This document shows positions 16,593-23,360 of a DNA stretch of 36,034 nt, one piece after another. Each line of letters begins with the position of its first letter. Within the stretch, counting starts at the first letter, position 1. Where the stretch lies: the NCBI GenBank assembly GCA_016875215.1, contig VGRX01000014.1:1-36034 (forward strand), written 5' to 3'. The translations under genes and the position numbers were made by a program. The notes below the pieces were generated by a model. It worked only from the letters and a program-made list of their open reading frames with translations. It was not told the DNA's origin and did no database searches. Origin of the DNA: Deltaproteobacteria bacterium (lineage in GTDB: Bacteria; Myxococcota_A; UBA9042; CAIXZC01).

Positions 16593-17369
16593 CTATATCT
16601 GGAACCACACCCACGTGATCACGTAGTCCGCGATGAAGATGCCCAGCGCGGTCGTGACCACGCAACCGTTCACGGCCCGCCCTACCCCCTGGGCACCGCC
16701 CGTCACGGTGAGCCCGTAGTTGCTGCTCACCGTGGAGATCACGCCTCCGAACGCGGCAGCCTTGCACAGTCCGACCACGAAGTCGTCGAGCAGATCCACT
16801 TCCATGAGTCCGGCCAGGTAGGTGCGCCAGTCGATGTCCAGCAGCCAGTGGCACGCCATCGCCCCACCGACCAGGCCGCACAGGTCGCCGACCACGGTGA
16901 GCAGCACCAGCGACGTCACGATGGCGATGAAGCGGGGGGCGACGAGGAACCGTATGGGGTCGATGGCCAGCGCCCGGAGCGCCTCGACCTGCTCCGAGAT
17001 CACCATGTTGCCCAGCTCCGCTGCAGCGTTCGCTCCGACACGGCCGGAAAACATGAGGCCGATGAGCGACGGTCCGAGCTCGGAAAGCACGGCCAGCCCG
17101 GCCCCGGCTCCCACGAAGCCTGTGGCACCGGTCTTGCGGACGTAGGTCATGCTCTGGAGCACCATGATCACGCCCACGAGCAGCGCGGTGAGCACGACGA
17201 TGGGCAGGGAGCGGACCCCGATGCGGTGGAGCTGTCGGAACAGCTCCTCCCGGTCGTATCGAGGGGGGAAGAGCGCCCGCAGCGTGCGGTAGAACATGAC
17301 GTTGAGCGATCCGACCCGTGCCAGCGAGTCCAGCAGTTCCCTGCCGAACCCGGCGAGGAGTGGCTTCAT
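16593..17369 (-). CDS. MlaE/YrbE-type lipid-transport permease (permease A)
   Basis: 258 residues, the closer of the two permeases to canonical MlaE. An amphipathic N-terminal helix precedes several membrane segments. The family motifs are GVIMVLQ, LGPSLIGLMFSGRVGANAAAELG, the coupling helix SEQVEALRALAIDPIRFLVAPR, and GGAQGVGRAVNGCVV. It overlaps the upstream ATPase gene by 4 bases (ATGA). Actinobacterial YrbEA/YrbEB pairs form heterodimeric permeases, and this gene with permease B looks analogous. No MlaD/Mce substrate-binding gene is in view, so the periplasmic partner must be encoded elsewhere or be absent. Confidence 0.93.
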   Translation of the reverse strand: MKPLLAGFGRELLDSLARVGSLNVMFYRTLRALFPPRYDREELFRQLHRIGVRSLPIVVLTALLVGVIMVLQSMTYVRKTGATGFVGAGAGLAVLSELGPSLIGLMFSGRVGANAAAELGNMVISEQVEALRALAIDPIRFLVAPRFIAIVTSLVLLTVVGDLCGLVGGAMACHWLLDIDWRTYLAGLMEVDLLDDFVVGLCKAAAFGGVISTVSSNYGLTVTGGAQGVGRAVNGCVVTTALGIFIADYVITWVWFQI

Positions 17370-18223
17370 GATACCCCCCCGCTCTTCCCGAGGACCGCGG
17401 CCGCTGCATCCCCGGGGGATGATCGGCCGGACCGTGCGGGTGGATCGTCGAGGTCGGGGTCGGCTTCCCCCGAGAGCGCGGCGGCCACGAACCGGCGGAC
17501 CTCGTCCGGTGCGCCGGTCATGAGCGCTGAGGTCGGGCCGTCGTACGCGACCCTTCCGCCAAAGACGGCCACGACCCTCGACGTGATCGGAAGCAGCCGG
17601 TCCAGGTCGTGAGTCGCCACGAGGACCAGGCTGCCCGAGGTCGATGCATAGTCCCTCAGCAGTGCCATGATCTTGGCCGAGTTGACGGGGTCCAGCCCCG
17701 CCACCGGATCATCGAAGACCGCTATTTCCGGGGCTGCGGCCATGACCCTGGCGATGGCCACCCTGCGCCGCATCCCGCCCGACAGCTCGGAAGGGAGCTT
17801 CGCTTCACTGCCGGAGAGGCCCACGCGCTCGAGCGCGGAACGGACCAGGAGGTCGGCTTCATCGGGCCGCATGCCGCGTGCATGCAGCAGGGGGAAGGCC
17901 ACGTTGTTCCAGACATCGAGATAGTCGAACAGGGCGAAGTTCTGGAACTGCAGACCGATCCGGGTCCGGCACTCGCGCAGGCGCCTCCTCCGAAGCAGCC
18001 CGACCGGCCGGCCGAACAGCTTGAGGTCGCCCCGGGCGGGCCAGGTGAGGGTGACGAGGCAACGGATGAGCTGGGTCTTTCCCGAGCCGCCGGGGCCGAT
18101 GAGCCCAACGACCTCACCGGGGTACAGGTCGAGCGAGACGTCCTTCAGGATGGGGCGGCCGCCGATCCGGTGCACGAGCCCCCGAACCGAGACGACCGGC
18201 TCTCCGATGCCTTCGCCGCGCAT
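17366..18223 (-). CDS. MlaF-type ABC ATPase with Asp in place of the catalytic Glu (ATPase A)
   Basis: 285 residues. Walker A is GPGGSGKT (43-50), the Q-loop lies in LQFQNFALFDYL, the signature LSGGM (147-151) is normal, and the switch His is in ATHDLDR. Walker B reads IAVFDDPVAGLDP, so position 172 is Asp where ABC ATPases have the catalytic Glu (MlaF of E. coli has DEP). A 40-residue C-terminal extension recalls the MlaF tail that reaches across the dimer. The ATG at 18223 has a GGGGAAGG site immediately before it; the spacing is short. The methylmalonyl-CoA mutase stop is 23 bases upstream, so the genes are probably co-transcribed. Confidence 0.92.
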   Translation of the reverse strand: MRGEGIGEPVVSVRGLVHRIGGRPILKDVSLDLYPGEVVGLIGPGGSGKTQLIRCLVTLTWPARGDLKLFGRPVGLLRRRRLRECRTRIGLQFQNFALFDYLDVWNNVAFPLLHARGMRPDEADLLVRSALERVGLSGSEAKLPSELSGGMRRRVAIARVMAAAPEIAVFDDPVAGLDPVNSAKIMALLRDYASTSGSLVLVATHDLDRLLPITSRVVAVFGGRVAYDGPTSALMTGAPDEVRRFVAAALSGEADPDLDDPPARSGRSSPGDAAAAVLGKSGGVS

Positions 18224-18246
18224 CCTTCCCCCTGCAGGCAATGGGC

Positions 18247-19914
18247 TCAAATCTCGATGATCTCTTCGAACCTGCCGAAGACCTCCTCCATGGCAGCGGA
18301 GATCTCGCCCAGGGTTGCCATGCGTCGGACCGCGTCGAGGATGTGCGGGACGAGATTGTCGCTCCCCCGGGCTGCCGTCGTGATGCGCTCCAGCGCTGCG
18401 TCGACGTCGGTCCGGCTGCGCTCGCTGCGAACCTGGGCGAGACGGGCCCGCTGGGTCTCCTCCGCTGCTGCTGTGACCTTCAAGAGCTGGCGCCGCGGCG
18501 GCTCGTCCTTCTGGAACTGGTTGACCCCGACGACCACGGCATCCTTCGCCTCGACCGACCGCTGGTAGCGATAGGAGGTGTCGGAGATCTGCTTCTTGAC
18601 GAAGCCTGACTCGATGGCCCTGAGCATGCCCCCCATGTCGTCGATGCGCCGGATGAGGGCCCCGGCCTTCTTCTCGATGGCATCGGTCAGCGCCTCGACG
18701 GCGTAGCTGCCTCCCAGCGGGTCGACGAAGTCGGCCACACCGCTCTCGTAGCCGATGATCTGCTGGGTTCGAAGTGCCACCGTGACGGCCTCCTCGGTGG
18801 GGAGGGAGAGCGCCTCGTCGAACGAGTTGGTGTGGAGAGACTGGGTACCGCCGAGCACGGCGGCCAGTGCCTGGAGCGTGACCCGCACCACGTTGTTGAG
18901 GGGCTGCTGGGCCGTAAGCGTGCAACCTGCGGTCTGGGTGTGGAACCTCAGCGGCCAGCTCTTGGGGCTCCTGGCCTGGAAGCGCTCCTTCATGATGCGG
19001 GCCCAGAGCCTGCGGGCCGCACGGAACTTGGCCACCTCCTCGATGAAGTTGTTGCTGACGCTGAAGAAGAAGGCAAGGCGTCCTGCGAACTCGTCGACGT
19101 CGAGCCCCTTCTTGATGGCAGCATCCACGTATGCGATGCCGTCGGCCAGCGTGAACGCAACCTCCTGGACCGCGTCGGCGCCGGCTTCCCGGATATGGTA
19201 TCCCGAGATGGAGATGGTGTTCCACTTCGGGATCTCCCTCGAGCAGAAATCGAAGATGTCCGTGATGATGCGCAGAGACGGTCCGGGCGGGTAGATGTAG
19301 GTCCCGCGGGCGACGTATTCCTTGAGCACGTCGTTCTGGATGGTACCGTTGAGCTGGCCCGGGGTGACTCCGTTCTCCTCGGCCACTGCGATGTACATGG
19401 AGAGGAGGGCAGCGGCCGTCGAGTTGATGGTCATGGAGGTGGAGACCTTGTCCAGCGGGATGCCGCCGAACAGGAGGCGCATGTCGGCCAGGGAATCGAT
19501 GGCCACGCCCACCTTCCCGACCTCACCCCGGGCGAGGGGGTGGTCCGAGTCGTAGCCCATCTGTGTGGGAAGGTCGAACGCCACCGAGAGCCCGGTCTGC
19601 CCCTGCCCGAGCAGATAGCGGTATCGGGCGTTGGATTCCTCGGCCGTTCCGAAGCCGGCATACTGGCGCATGGTCCAGTGCCGCCCCCGGAACATGTTGG
19701 CCTGCACGCCCCGCGTGAAGGGATATCGCCCCGGGAAGCCCAGCTTGCCTGCGTAGTCGAGCTCTCCGTCAGGGACGTAGAGGGGCAGCAGCTCCTCTCC
19801 GTCCGAAGCGGCAAAGGACTTGCGGCGGGGTGCGACCTTGGCCTCGCCCGGCTTCAGGGTCTTCTCAAGCCATTCCTGGTACTGCTGCTGCACCGTCGGT
19901 CTGTTGTCATCCAT
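18247..19914 (-). CDS. Methylmalonyl-CoA mutase catalytic (large/N-terminal) subunit
   Basis: 555 residues, the TIM-barrel catalytic chain without the C-terminal cobalamin-binding domain of full-length mutases (about 720). It interconverts methylmalonyl-CoA and succinyl-CoA with a B12-binding partner. Family motifs are [13 protein letters not shown] (substrate Tyr85), [10 protein letters not shown], the IQNDVLKEY segment, LRFHTQTAG (Arg323, carboxylate binding) and [14 protein letters not shown] (His361). The Tyr and Arg favour methylmalonyl-CoA over isobutyryl-CoA. AGAGGAG lies 9 bases before the ATG. It sits 13 bases after the diguanylate cyclase gene in a run of seven same-strand genes. 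The B12-binding subunit, epimerase and MeaB chaperone are not in the window. Confidence 0.96.
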   Translation of the reverse strand: MDDNRPTVQQQYQEWLEKTLKPGEAKVAPRRKSFAASDGEELLPLYVPDGELDYAGKLGFPGRYPFTRGVQANMFRGRHWTMRQYAGFGTAEESNARYRYLLGQGQTGLSVAFDLPTQMGYDSDHPLARGEVGKVGVAIDSLADMRLLFGGIPLDKVSTSMTINSTAAALLSMYIAVAEENGVTPGQLNGTIQNDVLKEYVARGTYIYPPGPSLRIITDIFDFCSREIPKWNTISISGYHIREAGADAVQEVAFTLADGIAYVDAAIKKGLDVDEFAGRLAFFFSVSNNFIEEVAKFRAARRLWARIMKERFQARSPKSWPLRFHTQTAGCTLTAQQPLNNVVRVTLQALAAVLGGTQSLHTNSFDEALSLPTEEAVTVALRTQQIIGYESGVADFVDPLGGSYAVEALTDAIEKKAGALIRRIDDMGGMLRAIESGFVKKQISDTSYRYQRSVEAKDAVVVGVNQFQKDEPPRRQLLKVTAAAEETQRARLAQVRSERSRTDVDAALERITTAARGSDNLVPHILDAVRRMATLGEISAAMEEVFGRFEEIIEI

Positions 19915-19927
19915 GCCGTTGTCTCCT

Positions 19928-21280
19928 CTAGGCGTTGAGCACCGTGCGATTCCTGCCCTGGCCTTTTGCCCGGTAGAGGGCGGCGTCGGCCCTCTGGAGC
20001 AGCTCGACGGGGTCTCTCAGGTCGGGTTCCAGCCCTGCGACGCCGATGCTGACGGTGAGCACGCCCCCGGGCTGGGTTTCTTCGTTGGGGAAGGGGCGGT
20101 CCTCGATCCGCTGACGAAGGACCTCCACCACCTTGAATGCCTCGGCCGCATCGGTATCCGGGAACAGGATGGCGAACTCCTCGCCTCCGTAGCGGCAGGG
20201 GATGTCGGTGGAGCGGATCCGCTCCCGGACGGTTTCTGCCACGGCCCGCAGGACCTCGTCGCCCGCGGGATGACCGTGCGTATCGTTGTAGGCCTTGAAA
20301 TGGTCGACATCGAGCATGGCCAGTGCGATGGGGCGGCCGCCGCGGCGGGCCAGGGCGAAGTAGTACTGGAGCATCTCCTTGAGATAGCGGCGGTTGAACA
20401 GGCCGGTGAGCGGATCGGTCCGGGCCAGCTCCTCGAGCTTCTCGTTGGCCTGTGTGAGCTGGTCTGCGGTCCTCCTCAGGTTCGTGTTGGTCGCTTCCAG
20501 CTCGCCGGTCCGCTCGTCGACCAGCCGCTCGAGGTGCTGAGTGTGTTTCTCGAGCTCACCGGCCATGAGGTCGAACGTGCTGCCCAGGCGGGCGACCTCG
20601 CCGCTGCCGGTCATTCCGGTCCGGAAGGAGAGATCGCCGTGTCCCAGTGCCGTGGCAGCCTGCGTCAGGCGGGCCAGCGGCCTCAGAATCACCCGATCGG
20701 CGGTGACGTAGAGGAGCAATGCGGTGAGCAGCGCGAACAGGCCGAGAAGCCTCAGGTTGGTGGCGATGTTGGCCTCCATCTCCAGGTCCGCACGCTGCAT
20801 TCCCAGCCGAGCCAGGATGGTGCCCCAGCGGATGCCCGAAAGGTCCCGGAACCGGGTCTCCAACGGCATGGAGACCAGCATGGCCCGCCCCTCCTCCTCG
20901 TGGACGATTCGGACCAGCCCTTCCGGTGACTGAGCTGCCCGGGATGCGAAATCATCCTGGGCAAGCCTGCCGTACATGGTCTCGTCGGTGTGGCCGACGA
21001 TGCGGCTGCGGGCGTCCAGGACGGAAAGCCACTCGACGTCAGCGGACTGCCCCATGCTGTTCTGGAACTCCTCGACCGTGAGATCGAGATCCTCGATGCG
21101 GTTGGATGCGAGGGCGGAGAGGCAGGGAACGGCCATGGCAGCGAGGACTACGGCTGCCTTGTTTTCCAACTCCCGCTCGAAGGTCTCCCGCTGCTGGACA
21201 ATCATGGTGTACCCGACGATGAGGATCGCCAGGGCCACCATGCCCACGCCCGTGGCGAGGAGGCGGATGCGAACGCTCAT
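19928..21280 (-). CDS. Membrane diguanylate cyclase with periplasmic sensor, HAMP and GGDEF domains
   Basis: 450 residues. It makes the second messenger c-di-GMP at the cytoplasmic face. TM1 is at about 7-27, a periplasmic sensor of about 150 residues follows, TM2 is at about 178-193, HAMP at about 195-247, a coiled coil to about 285, and GGDEF at about 288-450. The active-site motif is GGEEF (365-369), and the RSTD (356-359) five residues ahead matches the RxxD inhibitory site, so an active, product-inhibited enzyme is predicted. The ATG at 21280 overlaps the stop of the upstream PhnD-like gene (ATGA). A longer frame from 21475 would lie in that gene and was rejected. The PhnD-like lipoprotein is a likely sensor partner. 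Confidence 0.93.
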   Translation of the reverse strand: MSVRIRLLATGVGMVALAILIVGYTMIVQQRETFERELENKAAVVLAAMAVPCLSALASNRIEDLDLTVEEFQNSMGQSADVEWLSVLDARSRIVGHTDETMYGRLAQDDFASRAAQSPEGLVRIVHEEEGRAMLVSMPLETRFRDLSGIRWGTILARLGMQRADLEMEANIATNLRLLGLFALLTALLLYVTADRVILRPLARLTQAATALGHGDLSFRTGMTGSGEVARLGSTFDLMAGELEKHTQHLERLVDERTGELEATNTNLRRTADQLTQANEKLEELARTDPLTGLFNRRYLKEMLQYYFALARRGGRPIALAMLDVDHFKAYNDTHGHPAGDEVLRAVAETVRERIRSTDIPCRYGGEEFAILFPDTDAAEAFKVVEVLRQRIEDRPFPNEETQPGGVLTVSIGVAGLEPDLRDPVELLQRADAALYRAKGQGRNRTVLNA

Positions 21281-22257
21281 CGGTCCCCCCTTGCGCGCAC
21301 GCGGCGCAGGCGCTCCCGGACCGGCTCGTAGGCGCTGTCGTCGGTCATGACCCACCCGCCCAGCTCGATGACGCCGGCCAGGACCCTGCGCCCTTCCGGG
21401 GTGGCGCCGTTCAGGCCCAGCAGCCCCTTCTGGACGAGGGCGGCACTCTCCTGTGGAAACCCCGCCCTCGCGCAAACCGCATCGAACGGAACCCGGCCGG
21501 CCACGGCCAGGACGCGCAGGTTGTTGACGTCGAGCCCCGCGGCCCGGGCCGGCTGGAGCACCCGGGCGAACGTGGCCACAGCGTCGACCTCCCGCTTCAC
21601 GAGCATCCCGAGTGCATCCAGATGTTCACGGGCGAATCGTACCTCCCCGAAGAACTCCTCCGGGACGATGCCCCGGTCGAGCAGGAACGCCAGCGGAAAC
21701 AGGTAGCCCGAAGCCGAACTGGTGCTTCCAAACGCGATGCGCTTGCCCGCCAGGTCCTCCACGGACTGGTACGGAGCATCCTCCTGGACCAGGATGTAGC
21801 TGGAATAGAACGTCGCACCGGACGACACCTGCATGGCCAGGAGCTGGAGGCACGGCTGAGTCTCCTTGGCCTCCACGTAGAGCAGCGGCGAGAACGAAAC
21901 CACGTCCACGCTTCCATCCAGGACGGCCCGCAGGAGATCCTCGTAGTCCCGGGCCACGATCATGGTGAACTTCAGCCCGGTGACCCGCGCCAGGTGAGCC
22001 AGGATCGGCTCGAACTGGCGGGTCACCATTTCCGAGCCGACGTACGGGGTCACCCCGAAGCGGACCACCTCGGGGGCCTGCGAGTCGTAGGAGCACGCAC
22101 CGGCCGGCAGCGCAGGAGCAGGCACCGCCACGGCTCCCTCCTTCCCGTCACCGGCGGTTCCGGGTTCCTCATGGGAACGAACGGCCCGCACCGCGTCATG
22201 CGGATCGCATCCGCAAGCGAGCACCAGAACCGTCAATCCCAGGCATCTTGCCGTCAT
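21277..22257 (-). CDS. PhnD-like periplasmic binding lipoprotein (phosphonate/phosphite/phosphate type)
   Basis: 326 residues. The N-terminal hydrophobic stretch ends in LVLACGC, a lipobox candidate, followed by a low-complexity linker to about residue 50. The binding domain opens RFGVTPYVGSEM, and contains DVVSFSPLLYVEA, SYILVQEDAPYQSVEDLAGKR and AFGSTSSASGYLFPLAFL, all typical of PhnD/PtxB-type ligand-binding proteins. No transporter ATPase or permease gene of the Phn type is adjacent. The gene is instead coupled by a 4-base overlap to a diguanylate cyclase, so a sensory rather than transport role is inferred. GGGGGAAGG lies directly before the ATG, close spacing like that of ATPase A. Confidence 0.87.
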   Translation of the reverse strand: MTARCLGLTVLVLACGCDPHDAVRAVRSHEEPGTAGDGKEGAVAVPAPALPAGACSYDSQAPEVVRFGVTPYVGSEMVTRQFEPILAHLARVTGLKFTMIVARDYEDLLRAVLDGSVDVVSFSPLLYVEAKETQPCLQLLAMQVSSGATFYSSYILVQEDAPYQSVEDLAGKRIAFGSTSSASGYLFPLAFLLDRGIVPEEFFGEVRFAREHLDALGMLVKREVDAVATFARVLQPARAAGLDVNNLRVLAVAGRVPFDAVCARAGFPQESAALVQKGLLGLNGATPEGRRVLAGVIELGGWVMTDDSAYEPVRERLRRVRARGDR

Positions 22258-22285
22258 CCTTCCCCCGCGCGCCGCGCAACAAAGC

Positions 22286-22314
22286 ATGTTAGTTGGAACT
22301 CGATACAGGGTCAA
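22286..22314 (-). promoter_or_regulatory. Probable sigma70-type promoter of the PhnD/GGDEF operon
   Basis: On the minus strand TTGACC (22314-22309) and TAACAT (22291-22286) are separated by 17 bases. The predicted transcript would begin about 22 bases ahead of the PhnD-like ATG at 22257. It lies in the 128-base divergent region shared with the E2-like gene. Confidence 0.5.
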
Positions 22315-22385
22315 GATACGGGGAAAATCGACAGAACGGGCCGGGGTCCGTAGAATATCCGCGGTCCGAATCGAGGAGGCAGATC

Positions 22386-23243
22386 ATGCCCAACGTTGAG
22401 CTGCAGCCGTATTCCAGACCCTCCATGTGGCGCAGGATGTCGTTCGCAAACTGGACCGATCCGGTCGACCCGCAGGTCTACGGTCGTCTCGAGCTCGACA
22501 TGTCCAACGCGCTCAAGTACGCGGAGGAGGAAAGCAATCGAACCGGCGCCCGGGTGTCCCCCACTCACCTGGTCGTCCGCGCCGTGGCGCTTGCCCTGGC
22601 GAAGTTCCCTGATGCGAACGCGCTCATCCGCTGGCGCCGGGTCTATCGTCGCAAGCACGTGGACGTCTTCTGCCAGGTGGCCATCCCGGGGGAGAAGCCC
22701 GACCTGTCCGGAGCGGTGCTGCGGGACGCGGACGGCAAGCGGCCAGGAGAGCTTGCTCTCGAGCTGCAAGGGGGGGCCGCTGCCGTCCGGACGGGAAAGG
22801 ACACGGAGATGGCCAAGACTCGCCACTCGCTCGATCTCCTCCCCTCGATGTTCAGCAGGTTCATCCTCAACTTCGTGGCGTTTCTCACCTACACCCTCAA
22901 CCTGAACCTCAAGGCCTTCGGCATCCCTCGGGACCCGTTCGGAGGAGCGATGGTATCGAGCATCGGCAGCCTGGGCATCCCGGAGGGGTGGCCTCCGCTG
23001 GTCCCGATGAGCTCCACACCGCTCCTGGTTGCGGTGGGGCGCATCGAAGACAAGCCGGTGGTGCGGGACGGGCCCGCGGGCAAGGAGATCGTGATCCGCC
23101 CGATGTGCGTGCTTTCCTGCACCTTCGACCACCGCGTCATGGACGGATTCCTCGGCGGCAAGCTGGCCCGATTCGTCGAGGACTACTTCAACGACCCGTG
23201 GGCCGCCGAAGCGCAGATCTCCACCTCTCGCCAGGAGCCGTGA
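22386..23243 (+). CDS. Standalone 2-oxoacid dehydrogenase E2-type acyltransferase catalytic domain
   Basis: 285 residues resembling the C-terminal catalytic domain of E2 acyltransferases and chloramphenicol acetyltransferase. The active-site His249 sits in FDHRVMDGF, the family HRxxDG motif. There is no lipoyl domain or peripheral subunit-binding domain, and no E1 or E3 gene nearby, so it is unlikely to work in a 2-oxoacid dehydrogenase complex. A hydrophobic stretch at about 155-178 may be a membrane-contacting insert. The ATG at 22386 has GAGGAGG 6 bases upstream. Standalone proteins of this type are often annotated as acyltransferases of unknown acceptor. It is divergent from the PhnD-like gene. 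Confidence 0.82.
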   Translation: MPNVELQPYSRPSMWRRMSFANWTDPVDPQVYGRLELDMSNALKYAEEESNRTGARVSPTHLVVRAVALALAKFPDANALIRWRRVYRRKHVDVFCQVAIPGEKPDLSGAVLRDADGKRPGELALELQGGAAAVRTGKDTEMAKTRHSLDLLPSMFSRFILNFVAFLTYTLNLNLKAFGIPRDPFGGAMVSSIGSLGIPEGWPPLVPMSSTPLLVAVGRIEDKPVVRDGPAGKEIVIRPMCVLSCTFDHRVMDGFLGGKLARFVEDYFNDPWAAEAQISTSRQEP

Positions 23244-23257
23244 TTCCAGCTTCAGAT

Positions 23258-23280
23258 CGTCCGCCCGCGTCGAGCGGACG
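23258..23280. terminator. Stem-loop after the E2-like gene, possible terminator
   Basis: CGTCCGC (23258-23264) and GCGGACG (23274-23280) form a 7-bp GC-rich stem with a 9-base loop, 15 bases after the stop codon of the E2-like gene. There is no clear T run after it, so the terminator call is weak. Confidence 0.35.
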
Positions 23281-23301
23281 CTTTGGGGCAGCAGACGCAG
23301 C

Positions 23302-23331
23302 TTGACATCCCCCCCTTCCGGTTCCTACACT
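23302..23331 (+). promoter_or_regulatory. Probable promoter of the DUF3352-like lipoprotein gene
   Basis: TTGACA at 23302-23307 and TACACT at 23326-23331 are spaced by 18 bases, 29 bases before the ATG at 23361. The gene has its own GGGAGGAAG ribosome site. The following amidohydrolase gene is only 40 bases after this gene and may use the same promoter. Confidence 0.5.
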
Positions 23332-23360
23332 GACGCCACGATATCTTCGGGAGGAAGAAG

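Noticed and set aside
19915-22385. Riboswitch (for example cobalamin) upstream of the mutase or PhnD-like gene
   Set aside because: Only 13 bases precede the mutase and 128 bases precede the PhnD-like gene; neither shows a B12-box-like or other known aptamer pattern.
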